Below the pieces are notes generated by a model. That model saw only the letters and a list, made by a program, of their open reading frames with translations, did not search any database and was not told where the DNA came from. Below, in pieces: positions 1-5,560 of a stretch of 5,560 nucleotides of DNA (position 1 is its first letter; every line of letters begins with the position of its first letter). The position numbers and the translations under genes are program-made. Source of the stretch: Candidatus Aminicenantota bacterium (lineage in GTDB: Bacteria > Acidobacteriota > Aminicenantia > Aminicenantales > Aminicenantaceae); contig JAUWTR010000140.1 of the NCBI GenBank assembly GCA_030614645.1, positions 1-5,560 on the forward strand, given 5' to 3'.

Positions 1-39
1 CGCCGAGAAAAACGAAGAAGAATGGCGTTAAAAATCTGA

Positions 40-111
40 AGCGAGCGTATCCATACAATCAGATTTATCTTTGCCTCCGCTTATTTTTACATCAACTAAC
101 CTGATTCTTGC
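40..111 (+). repeat. Diverged intergenic repeat, copy 1
   Basis: This stretch shares an ordered set of blocks with 1970-2047. It starts with AGCGA, then has GTATCC (47-52), an AT-rich middle containing AGATTT or GGATTT, and a 21-base core at 91-111. The core begins ATCAACT, continues ACCTGATT and ends TTGC, and matches the second copy at 19 of 21 positions by eye. The distance from GTATCC to the core is 44 bases here and 47 in copy 2, so the two copies are collinear with small indels. Both lie in the same orientation in non-coding DNA. This copy also has an 8-base inverted repeat, AAATCTGA (32-39) with TCAGATTT (59-66). The function is unknown; it could be a small dispersed element or a conserved structured RNA segment. 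Confidence 0.5.
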
Positions 112-121
112 CCTTTAAATA

Positions 122-170
122 TCCATACTTGTCATTTTCACCATCTTTTATTATAGTATTTCCATACTTG
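122..170 (+). promoter_or_regulatory. Direct repeats TCCATACTTG flanking the rph promoter
   Basis: The 10-base word TCCATACTTG occurs at 122-131 and again at 161-170, in the same orientation and 39 bases apart. The first copy overlaps the proposed -35 box and the second covers the proposed transcription start. A partial copy, TCCATAC, lies at 50-56. Perfect 10-mers placed this way could be paired operator sites for a regulator, but no protein is implied by the sequence and chance in AT-rich DNA is possible. Confidence 0.3.
129..157 (+). promoter_or_regulatory. Candidate sigma70-type promoter for rph
   Basis: TTGTCA at 129-134 matches the -35 consensus at 5 of 6 positions, and TATAGT at 152-157 matches the -10 consensus at 5 of 6. 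The spacer is exactly 17 bases. Transcription would begin near 164, giving a leader of about 30 bases before the rph start codon. The surrounding DNA is AT-rich, as is usual for promoters, but chance matches are also commoner in such DNA. Confidence 0.5.
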
Positions 171-193
171 CTAATTCTTATGAATGGTGACAA

Positions 194-940
194 ATGAGAA
201 CAAATAAACGCTCTTTTAACATATTACGTAAAGTCAACATCATCCCTGACCAGTTTGAACACGCTGACGGGTCTGTTCTAATAGAAATGGGAAAGACCAG
301 GGTAATAATTGCAGCTACAGTCGAAAATAAAGTTCCTCCTTTCCTTAAAGGCCAAGGATCAGGCTGGGTCACTGCCGAATATGCCATGCTCCCAAGCGCA
401 ACTAATAAAAGGACTAGCCGCGAAAGAGCTCCTAAAAAAATCTCGGGCAGAACTCAGGAGATACAGCGGCTTATCGGCCGTTCATTGAGAGCAATCATTA
501 ACCTTAAAGACCTGGGAGAAAGGACTATCATAATAGACTGTGACGTACTTCAAGCAGACGGCGGCACCAGATGTGCAGCTATCACAGGCAGTAGTGTGGC
601 CCTGGCATTGGCACTAAAAAAATTGATGGACGACGAAGTCTTGGATCAAATGCCTCTCAAAAACCTAGCCGGCGCTGTTAGTGTGGGCTTAGTCGATGGT
701 AAGCCTCTGCTTGACTTGGATTACCTTGAAGATTCACATGCAGAAACCGACATGAATGTTGTGGAAACTGACTTGGGTGAAATAATCGAAGTACAAGCCT
801 CAGCTGAAAAAAAACCTTTTTCAAAAAAAGAATTCGATTCTCTGTTAACCCTTGCGGATAAGGGCATAAAAGAACTCATCCAGGTGCAGAAAGAGGTTCT
901 TAAGAGAAAGAGTATGCTATTTATGGCCTACAATTCATAA
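194..940 (+). CDS. rph: Ribonuclease PH
   Basis: RNase PH is a phosphate-dependent 3'-5' exoribonuclease that trims the 3' end of tRNA precursors in the cytoplasm, releasing nucleoside diphosphates and working as a hexameric ring. The 248-residue product has the normal family length. Visible hallmarks are [37 protein letters not shown] with Arg86, the phosphate-binding GGTR (Gly124, Thr125, Arg126), and [13 protein letters not shown], whose Asp180 and Asp186 correspond to the metal-binding aspartates of the family. Two small departures are Cys127 after GGTR, where Thr or Ser is usual, and an N-terminus of RTNKR where R-x-D-G-R is usual. The start at 194 is the first possible one, because an in-frame TGA lies at 188-190. 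GGTGA (186-190) is the likely ribosome site, though close to the ATG. A promoter candidate lies just upstream. The next gene follows after 34 bases; rdgB, a frequent partner of rph, is not present. Confidence 0.97.
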   Translation: MRTNKRSFNILRKVNIIPDQFEHADGSVLIEMGKTRVIIAATVENKVPPFLKGQGSGWVTAEYAMLPSATNKRTSRERAPKKISGRTQEIQRLIGRSLRAIINLKDLGERTIIIDCDVLQADGGTRCAAITGSSVALALALKKLMDDEVLDQMPLKNLAGAVSVGLVDGKPLLDLDYLEDSHAETDMNVVETDLGEIIEVQASAEKKPFSKKEFDSLLTLADKGIKELIQVQKEVLKRKSMLFMAYNS

Positions 941-974
941 AAAATGTCGATACAAGGCTAAAGAGGAGGGTGAA

Positions 975-1907
975 ATGAATCATATCCTAATAACAGGGGG
1001 AGCAGGCTTTCTAGGAAGTCACCTTTGCGAATTCCTGCTAAATAACGGCGCAGATGTCCTCTGTATCGATAATTTCTTTTCCGGAAACAAAGACAATATC
1101 CGCCACCTGTTTTCCCATCCTTATTTTGAAATCAGCCGTCATGATATAATCCATCCTTTTTTTGCGGAAGTGGACAAGGTCTATCATCTCGCCTGCCCGG
1201 CCTCACCCATCCATTATCAACACAATGCTATAAAAACAGTCAAGACCAATGTAATGGGCACTATTAACATGCTGGGTTTAGCCAAAAGAACACAAGCCCG
1301 CATCCTGCTTGCCTCCACTTCCGAAGTTTATGGAGACCCGGAAGTCCATCCACAAACAGAAGATTACTGGGGCAATGTCAATCCCATCGGTCTCCGCAGC
1401 TGTTATGATGAAGGAAAAAGAATTGCTGAGACTCTTACCATGGACTATTCCCGTCAGAACAATGTGCAAATCAGGATCGCTCGTATTTTTAACACCTACG
1501 GCCCCCGTATGGCAATTAACGATGGCAGAGTTATAAGTAACTTTATTGTCCAGGCACTCAGGGGAGAGCCCCTTTCTGTTTATGGAAAAGGAAACCAAAC
1601 CCGATCCTTTTGTTATGTTTCTGACTTAATCAAAGGCCTAACTGCTTTGATGGAATCTGAAAACATCACAACGCCCCTAAACTTAGGGAACCCTGATGAA
1701 TTCACTATTATCGAACTTGCAGAAAAAATCCTGATGCTTACCAAAAGTTCATCCAAAATCATCCATAAACCTCTCCCCCCCGATGATCCGGTCCGCCGTT
1801 GTCCGGATATATCTTTAGCTAAACAAAAAATTAATTGGAAGCCGGAAATCGATCTGGAAGAAGGATTGATAAAAACGATCGCTTATTTTAAAAAAAAATT
1901 AGGTTAA
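975..1907 (+). CDS. UDP-glucuronate decarboxylase (UDP-xylose synthase), extended SDR family
   Basis: The product should convert UDP-glucuronate to UDP-xylose and CO2 through a 4-keto intermediate with bound NAD, in the cytoplasm. It would supply UDP-xylose for surface polysaccharide or glycan assembly. The 310 residues match the size of the catalytic core with no membrane anchor. Visible motifs, in order, are the NAD-binding [11 protein letters not shown] near residue 8, [17 protein letters not shown] (which distinguishes this family from 4-epimerases), STSEVYGDP with Thr115/Ser116/Glu117, [15 protein letters not shown], the catalytic YDEGK (Tyr144 and Lys148), [19 protein letters not shown] and [13 protein letters not shown] strong ribosome site, AGGAGG at 964-969, sits five bases before the ATG. 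The 34-base gap after rph is compatible with co-transcription. No UDP-glucose dehydrogenase or glycosyltransferase is in the window, so the glycan it serves is unknown. A run of nine A at 1890-1898 lies close to the stop codon. Confidence 0.94.
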   Translation: MNHILITGGAGFLGSHLCEFLLNNGADVLCIDNFFSGNKDNIRHLFSHPYFEISRHDIIHPFFAEVDKVYHLACPASPIHYQHNAIKTVKTNVMGTINMLGLAKRTQARILLASTSEVYGDPEVHPQTEDYWGNVNPIGLRSCYDEGKRIAETLTMDYSRQNNVQIRIARIFNTYGPRMAINDGRVISNFIVQALRGEPLSVYGKGNQTRSFCYVSDLIKGLTALMESENITTPLNLGNPDEFTIIELAEKILMLTKSSSKIIHKPLPPDDPVRRCPDISLAKQKINWKPEIDLEEGLIKTIAYFKKKLG

Positions 1908-1917
1908 TTGATTAAGA

Positions 1918-1969
1918 AACCCGTGAGCAAGGATGAGCGGGCACGGTTCCTCTCCAGAGTGGAGAGGGG
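1918..1969 (+). other. Tandem hairpins after the UDP-xylose synthase gene
   Basis: Two inverted repeats lie side by side and share two bases at their junction, so they may be alternatives rather than simultaneous. The first pairs 1918-1925 with CACGGTT at 1942-1948, with one bulged C. The second pairs CCTCTCCA (1949-1956) with TGGAGAGG (1960-1967) perfectly around a three-base loop, and G-T pairs could add two more. Neither is followed by a T run, so a standard intrinsic terminator is not supported here. The segment is visibly GC-richer than the genes on either side. It may protect the 3' end of the mRNA, form part of a structured RNA, or belong to a dispersed repeat. Confidence 0.45.
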
Positions 1970-2047
1970 AGCGAAGACTGTATCCGAGCGGATTTTCCGC
2001 GCTGGGAAAAATCTGCGTGTTTTCGTATCAACTGACCTGATTTTTGC
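1970..2047 (+). repeat. Diverged intergenic repeat, copy 2
   Basis: This is the partner of 40-111. The shared blocks in order are AGCGA (1970-1974), GTATCC (1980-1985), a GGATTT block, and the 21-base core at 2027-2047, which differs from copy 1 at two positions (A to G and C to T). Here the middle part forms the hairpin at 1988-2016, which copy 1 does not preserve in the same place. The same order, orientation and near-equal spacing in two separate non-coding gaps argue against chance. Confidence 0.5.
1988..2023 (+). terminator. Possible weak terminator hairpin
   Basis: GCGGATTTTCC (1988-1998) pairs with 2005-2016 as an 11-base-pair stem with one bulged A and one G-T pair, around a six-base loop. 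It is followed by GTG and then only four T (2020-2023). The stem is convincing, but the T tract is short and three bases away, so termination is only a possibility. The hairpin lies inside the second copy of the intergenic repeat. Confidence 0.35.
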
Positions 2048-2101
2048 TTAAGGCTCAGAAGCTTAGAAAAAATTGGGGAGGGGACTCCTTGACTTCTTCT
2101 C

Positions 2102-2130
2102 TTGATAATATTCAAATATAAAGTTAATAT
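2102..2130 (+). promoter_or_regulatory. Candidate promoter for the flotillin gene
   Basis: TTGATA at 2102-2107 matches the -35 consensus at 5 of 6 positions. Exactly 17 bases later, TAATAT at 2125-2130 matches the -10 consensus at 4 of 6. Transcription would begin near 2137, about 22 bases before the start codon. TTGACT at 2089-2094 is an alternative -35 box but has no good -10 at a suitable distance. The tract is very AT-rich, so the call is tentative. Confidence 0.35.
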
Positions 2131-2146
2131 ATTTACTCTTTCATTT

Positions 2147-2154
2147 AAGGAGGT
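2147..2154 (+). promoter_or_regulatory. Strong ribosome binding site that sets the flotillin start
   Basis: AAGGAGGT is a near-perfect Shine-Dalgarno sequence four bases before the ATG at 2159. The frame can be extended upstream to a TTG at 2102, but those 19 extra residues would precede and be encoded across this site. They also lack any flotillin similarity, so 2159 is the better start. Confidence 0.85.
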
Positions 2155-2158
2155 TAGG

Positions 2159-3565
2159 ATGAATTTAGTCTCCACATTAGTATTAATAGGAATAATTGCA
2201 GTCGTTCTCTTTTTAATCACCCTGCTTATCTCAAAACAATATAAAAAAGTCGGGCCCAATGAAGTATTGATCATATCTGGAGGACGTAAAAAAAGCACAC
2301 TCAAACCCGATGGCACCAAATTAAAAATCGGCTACAGGTACAGGCTTGGAGGAGGAACATTTGTCTGGCCCCTGCTCGAAACCGTAGATATCCTTCCTAT
2401 AGACGTTATTAATTTAAGCATAAAAACTCCAGAGGTCTTGACTCACGGCGGCATCCTTATTATGGCTGACGCCTCAGCCCAAGTTAAAATAAAATCCGAT
2501 GAATATTCCATAACCCTAGCTGCAGAACAATTTTTAGGTTCCGGAAAAGAAGGTATCCGCGAAGTATCCCAGACTATTCTTGATGGAAAGATGCGGGCAG
2601 TGATCGGAACTTTGACAGTTGAAGACATTTACCGTGGAAGACATGAATTCGCAGAAAAAGTCACCAAGGTGGTAGAAAAAGAATTTGAAGAAATGGGATT
2701 AAGATTACTCTCCTTTGCCCTAAAAGAAATAAGTGATACCCAGGGCTATCTAGATGCACTTGGAAAACCCCACATTGCTGCGGCTAAGCGTGACGCTACT
2801 ATTGCAGAAGCTGAAACAGAAAAAGAAGCAATTGTCAAATCCTCTCTAGCCCGGAAAGAAGGCGAGATCGCCCGCCTTAATGCCGACGCCCTTATCGCAA
2901 AATCACAGTGGGAAAATGAAGCTAAAAAAGCCGAATCCCAAGTTATTGTAAACAAGAAAAAAGCTGAGGCCGATTTTGCTTATGAACTTGAAAGGTTCCG
3001 CCTTAACAAAGCAATAAAGAAAGAGGAAGCCCTGGTCAAACAGATAGAAAAACAAGAAGCGATCAAAATAGAAGAGCTGGAGATCAAACGAAAACAAAGA
3101 GAACTTGACGCCAATGTTGTCAAACCTGCTGATGCCCGTAAATACCAGATAAAAGCCGAAGCTGAAGCCGAAGCATTCCGTATAGAAGCTGAAGCAAAAG
3201 GCAAATCTGCAGCAACAAAGCTTGAAGGACAGGCAGAAGCACAAAAACTCAAAGAAAAAGGCATGGCCGAAGCAGAAACAATGATCAAGAAATCTCAAGC
3301 CTGGGAAAAATACAACCAGGCCGCAATCCTTGAACTCTATCTCCAGAACCTACCGGAGATTGCTCGGGCTGTCGCAGAGCCTCTCTCAAAAATTGACAAG
3401 ATAGTACTTGTCGGGGGAGATAAAGGAACCGGCGCAACAAAAATTACAGCCCAGGTCGCAGACATTCTGGCCCAAATGCCGGAAGTAGTCGAGTCTTTAA
3501 CTGGGGTAGATCTGAAAAAGTATTTTAAAAATAAACTCAATCCTGAAGACAAAAAAGAAACCTAA
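2159..3565 (+). CDS. Flotillin-family (SPFH / band 7) membrane scaffold protein
   Basis: Bacterial flotillins oligomerise at the inner membrane and organise membrane microdomains that affect fluidity, secretion and signalling complexes. The 468-residue product has the full family architecture. It begins with a hydrophobic membrane segment at about residues 4-25, followed by KQYKKVGPNEVLIISGG and an SPFH domain to about residue 200, including LTHGGILIMADASAQVKI. A long Ala/Glu/Lys-rich coiled coil spans about 205-380, with EAEAEAFRIEAEAKGKS typical of flotillin EA repeats. The conserved tail NLPEIARAVAEPLSKIDKIVL (from about 396) is followed by VVESLTGVDL. Length is a little below that of Bacillus FloT-type proteins. 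No NfeD-type partner is next to it, although one is common. The next gene starts 19 bases downstream, consistent with an operon. The start at 2159 is chosen from the ribosome site. I use no symbol because floT and floA style names are lineage-specific. Confidence 0.93.
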   Translation: MNLVSTLVLIGIIAVVLFLITLLISKQYKKVGPNEVLIISGGRKKSTLKPDGTKLKIGYRYRLGGGTFVWPLLETVDILPIDVINLSIKTPEVLTHGGILIMADASAQVKIKSDEYSITLAAEQFLGSGKEGIREVSQTILDGKMRAVIGTLTVEDIYRGRHEFAEKVTKVVEKEFEEMGLRLLSFALKEISDTQGYLDALGKPHIAAAKRDATIAEAETEKEAIVKSSLARKEGEIARLNADALIAKSQWENEAKKAESQVIVNKKKAEADFAYELERFRLNKAIKKEEALVKQIEKQEAIKIEELEIKRKQRELDANVVKPADARKYQIKAEAEAEAFRIEAEAKGKSAATKLEGQAEAQKLKEKGMAEAETMIKKSQAWEKYNQAAILELYLQNLPEIARAVAEPLSKIDKIVLVGGDKGTGATKITAQVADILAQMPEVVESLTGVDLKKYFKNKLNPEDKKET

Positions 3566-3584
3566 ACTTGATTAGAGAATAAAA

Positions 3585-5560
3585 ATGACAGTATCCGATA
3601 AAGCAAATAAAATCGGCGAATCGCCTACTTTAAAAGTCACTGCTAAAGCCAAAGCAATGAAAGCGGCAGGGATTGATGTGATAGACCTAAGTGTAGGAGA
3701 GCCGGATTTTCCCACACCTGAAAACATTAAAGAAGCAGGCAAAAAAGCAATAGACGAAAACTTTACAAAATATACTCAAGCCGATGGTATTCCTCAATTA
3801 AAAAAAGCTGTTATTAAGCGTTTTAAAGAAGATTTGGGTCTTGAATATGATAAAAATGAGATAATCGTATCTTCAGGCGCAAAAAGCGCCCTCTATCATT
3901 TGCTCCAGGCTTTAATAAATGACGAGGATGAAGTCATTATACCTTCTCCATACTGGGTCACTTATCCCCATGCCATATCTCTCGCAAATGGGAAAGCCGT
4001 GATCATCCCCACAAAAGAAGAAAATGAATTCCTGATAACCCCTGACCAGCTGAAATCCTTTATAACCCCTTCCACAAAGGCTTTAATTTTGAACAATCCC
4101 TCAAATCCCACCGGGGCGGCATATAAAAAACACGAACTTGAAGCCCTGGCTGATATCATCCTGGAAGAAAATATTTTTGTGATCGCAGACGAGATCTACG
4201 AGAAATTAGTATATGATGATTTTCAATTTGTCAGTTTTGCTTCCCTGGGAGAAGACATTAAGGATAAAACCATTATTGTAAACGGTGTTTCAAAAGCTTA
4301 TTCCATGACAGGTTGGAGAATCGGATATGCTGCTGGGCCTGCAGAGATCATTCAAGGAATGGCAAAGATCCAGGGGCACACAATCTCCAACCCCTGCTCT
4401 ATCGCCCAGAAAGCCAGCCTGGAAGCTTTAGAAGGCCCCCAGTTTGAAGTATCCAGGATGGTATCTGAATTCCAGAGACGCAGAAATTATGCTTTAATGC
4501 GCCTGCAGTCTATTCCCCAGATCTCCTGTTTTAAATCTCAGGGGGCTTTTTATCTCTTTCCAAATATTTCCGGCTATTTTGAAAAGGAATTCAACAACTC
4601 CCAGATCCGCAATTCCTATGGTCTGGCTTATTACTTACTCAAAGAAGCCAGGGTCGCCATTATACCCGGGGATGCATTCGGCGCTGATGACTACATCCGC
4701 ATTTCATATGCGACCTCCATGGAAAACCTGGAAAAAGGAATTGACAGAATTGCTGAAGCCCTGGGCCGTTTAAAAACAGCAAAAAAGATCAAACATATTC
4801 GCTTGAACAATACTATCACACGTCATAAAAAATCAGTTCCGGTCGATCCTTCTATCTCTGTTCAAATGCGTGATGCCCTGATATCGGAAATAGAATCCCT
4901 CCTGGGATATGAAAACTATTTTGAATGGAATGCCAATATCAATGGCGTGATCGTGCAGCTGAGGACCAATGTCTCCCATCTCTATGATTTCTGGGTGGAA
5001 AACTGGTATCCCGCCCAGCTTGAAGCCGACCTGGAACCCCACGGCATAATATACGCTATTGACGGCATTGCCGGAAGGGAACCGCGCTCCTTTTATAACT
5101 CGGATACAAAAACCGGGGTGCTGGTCAATACAGACAATTACGCCCCTCTTCGCAGCCTGGCCCTGGGTCTGGTAATGGACGTGTCAGAAAGGATATTTAA
5201 CACCAATGCTATCCGGGGGATGACTGCAGACCTGGACGGCAACAGCCTGATATTGATGGGCGCTAAAGGCACAAAAAAGACAGAACTCTTCTTTTCGCTG
5301 CTGCAAGAGGAAGGAATACGACTCCACTCCAATGACCTGGTCTTTGTCCGCTTTTCCGGGGGAGTAGCCCTGGCGGATTCCCCTGAGCGTAAACTTTTTA
5401 TACCTACAAGCACAGTAGAATCCTACTCACGTTTAGCCGCTCTTTATGATAACAGCAAATGCGAAAATGTGGTGACAAAAAAAGAAGATTGCCGGGATGA
5501 TAAATGTCTGCGGGAAGATGACTGCCGCCTGGATAAGGGCTCTCCTTTCTGTTATAAAGC
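3585..5560 (+). CDS. Aspartate-type PLP aminotransferase fused to an HprK/PEPCK-like domain (3' end missing)
   Basis: One open frame of 658 complete codons runs from ATG 3585 off the window end. Residues 1 to about 397 form a full class I (fold type I) aminotransferase that should swap amino groups between an amino acid and a 2-oxo acid in the cytoplasm. Visible features are VIDLSVGEPDFPTP, SSGAKSALYH with Lys100 (a position used for dicarboxylate recognition in subgroup Ib aspartate aminotransferases), SPYW with Trp124, NNPSNPTGA with Asn174, IADEIYEKLVYD with Asp202 and Tyr205, SKAYSMTGWRIGY with the PLP lysine Lys237 and Arg245, and YIRISYA with Arg372 for the substrate carboxylate. Aminotransferases of this class normally end near here. 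Instead, after a basic linker, the frame continues into a second domain, described separately. No stop or convincing ribosome site separates the two; Met428 lacks a Shine-Dalgarno sequence. The ribosome site at 3585 is weak (TAGAG, 3573-3577). Aspartate is the likeliest amino donor, but the substrate is not proven by sequence. Confidence 0.9.
   Translation, partial: MTVSDKANKIGESPTLKVTAKAKAMKAAGIDVIDLSVGEPDFPTPENIKEAGKKAIDENFTKYTQADGIPQLKKAVIKRFKEDLGLEYDKNEIIVSSGAKSALYHLLQALINDEDEVIIPSPYWVTYPHAISLANGKAVIIPTKEENEFLITPDQLKSFITPSTKALILNNPSNPTGAAYKKHELEALADIILEENIFVIADEIYEKLVYDDFQFVSFASLGEDIKDKTIIVNGVSKAYSMTGWRIGYAAGPAEIIQGMAKIQGHTISNPCSIAQKASLEALEGPQFEVSRMVSEFQRRRNYALMRLQSIPQISCFKSQGAFYLFPNISGYFEKEFNNSQIRNSYGLAYYLLKEARVAIIPGDAFGADDYIRISYATSMENLEKGIDRIAEALGRLKTAKKIKHIRLNNTITRHKKSVPVDPSISVQMRDALISEIESLLGYENYFEWNANINGVIVQLRTNVSHLYDFWVENWYPAQLEADLEPHGIIYAIDGIAGREPRSFYNSDTKTGVLVNTDNYAPLRSLALGLVMDVSERIFNTNAIRGMTADLDGNSLILMGAKGTKKTELFFSLLQEEGIRLHSNDLVFVRFSGGVALADSPERKLFIPTSTVESYSRLAALYDNSKCENVVTKKEDCRDDKCLREDDCRLDKGSPFCYK
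4842..5560 (+). other. HprK/PEPCK-like C-terminal module of the fusion protein
   Basis: This covers residues 420 to 658, incomplete at the window edge. The central part lines up with the HPr kinase/phosphorylase P-loop region. RGMTADLDGNSLILMG (544-559) resembles the HprK strand before the loop, GAKGTKKTEL (559-568) sits where HprK has G-x-S-G-x-G-K-S-E, and EEGIRLHSNDLVFVR follows where HprK has G-H-R-L-V-A-D-D. Lys565 and Thr566 keep the nucleotide-binding Lys-Thr pair and Asp584 keeps the second Asp. However, the Gly before the lysine is Lys564, the first Asp is Asn583, and the HprK catalytic His position is Arg544. An upstream segment with NWYPAQ (473-478) and VLVNTDNYAPLRSLALGLVMD resembles the lead-in of stand-alone HprK-like proteins as I remember them. 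Cysteines at 626, 636, 641, 647 and 656 form a cluster at the edge. It may be a small-molecule or protein kinase, or a nucleotide-sensing domain; the assignment is by eye from motifs. Confidence 0.6.

Noticed and set aside
1..39. Possible C-terminal tail of an upstream gene (frame ending TAA at 29-31, or another ending TGA at 37-39).
   Set aside because: All three forward frames are open at the left edge for some distance (to 31, 39 and 105), so none can be preferred on so few codons.
180..197. Five-codon ORF (MNGDK) whose stop overlaps the rph start as ATGA, and a similar short ORF starting at 184.
   Set aside because: Too short to judge, no ribosome site, and only about 16 bases from the proposed transcription start; most likely chance.
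1278..1598. Minus- and plus-strand ORFs inside the UDP-glucuronate decarboxylase gene.
   Set aside because: They overlap the most conserved motifs of a clear gene in another frame and resemble no protein I recognise.
1890..1898. Run of nine A near the end of the UDP-xylose synthase gene as a programmed slippage site.
   Set aside because: It lies three codons before the stop, so a shift would change only the last few residues; no supporting structure or conserved extended product is evident.
2102..2158. Upstream TTG start adding 19 residues to flotillin.
   Set aside because: The strong AAGGAGGT at 2147-2154 directly serves the ATG at 2159, and the added residues do not resemble a flotillin N-terminus.
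2903..3298. Open frames on the minus strand opposite the flotillin coiled coil (131 and 102 residues).
   Set aside because: They mirror the Ala/Glu/Lys-rich coding of flotillin, giving Phe/Ser/Ala-rich shadows with no domain signature.
4866..5560. Separate gene starting at Met428 for the kinase-like domain.
   Set aside because: There is no stop codon between the aminotransferase and this point and no Shine-Dalgarno sequence before 4866, so a single fused product is the simpler reading.
1..5560. CRISPR arrays, tRNA or rRNA genes, insertion sequences and prophage or defence genes.
   Set aside because: No regularly spaced repeats, tRNA-like cloverleaf, transposase or phage-like protein was seen on either strand.

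Overview
The window carries four protein genes, all on the + strand, in a bacterial genome of moderate to low GC. The gene set is RNase PH, a bacterial-type UDP-glucuronate decarboxylase, a flotillin and a class I aminotransferase. Together with clear Shine-Dalgarno sites and sigma70-like promoter candidates it points to a bacterium. The mix does not fit any well-known model genome, and a poorly sampled lineage or candidate phylum is plausible, but the sequence alone does not settle the taxon.

Layout: positions 1-193 are non-coding or the very end of an upstream gene. They hold one copy of a diverged intergenic repeat, a good sigma70-type promoter (TTGTCA, 17 bp, TATAGT) and two direct repeats (TCCATACTTG) that overlap the -35 box and the predicted start of transcription. 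Next come rph (194-940) and, 34 bases further on, a UDP-xylose-forming decarboxylase (975-1907) with a strong ribosome site. A 251-base gap (1908-2158) is visibly GC-richer in its first half. It contains three potential hairpins, a second copy of the intergenic repeat, and a promoter candidate just before the flotillin gene (2159-3565). The last gene begins 19 bases after flotillin at 3585 and is still open at the window end.

The most unusual item is this last gene. Its first ~397 residues are a complete aspartate-aminotransferase-like PLP enzyme with every expected catalytic residue. The same uninterrupted frame then continues for at least 260 more residues into a domain that resembles the PEPCK/HPr-kinase (HprK) P-loop fold. 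In that domain the Walker-A-like loop is altered (GAKGTKKT, Lys where the second Gly is expected), and five cysteines lie within 31 residues near the window edge. This looks like a two-domain aminotransferase-kinase-like fusion that I cannot match to a characterised protein.

Functional links: rph and the decarboxylase may be co-transcribed, although their functions (tRNA 3' trimming and nucleotide-sugar synthesis) are unrelated. Flotillin and the fusion protein are spaced like an operon, so the fusion may act near flotillin-organised membrane; that is inference from spacing only.
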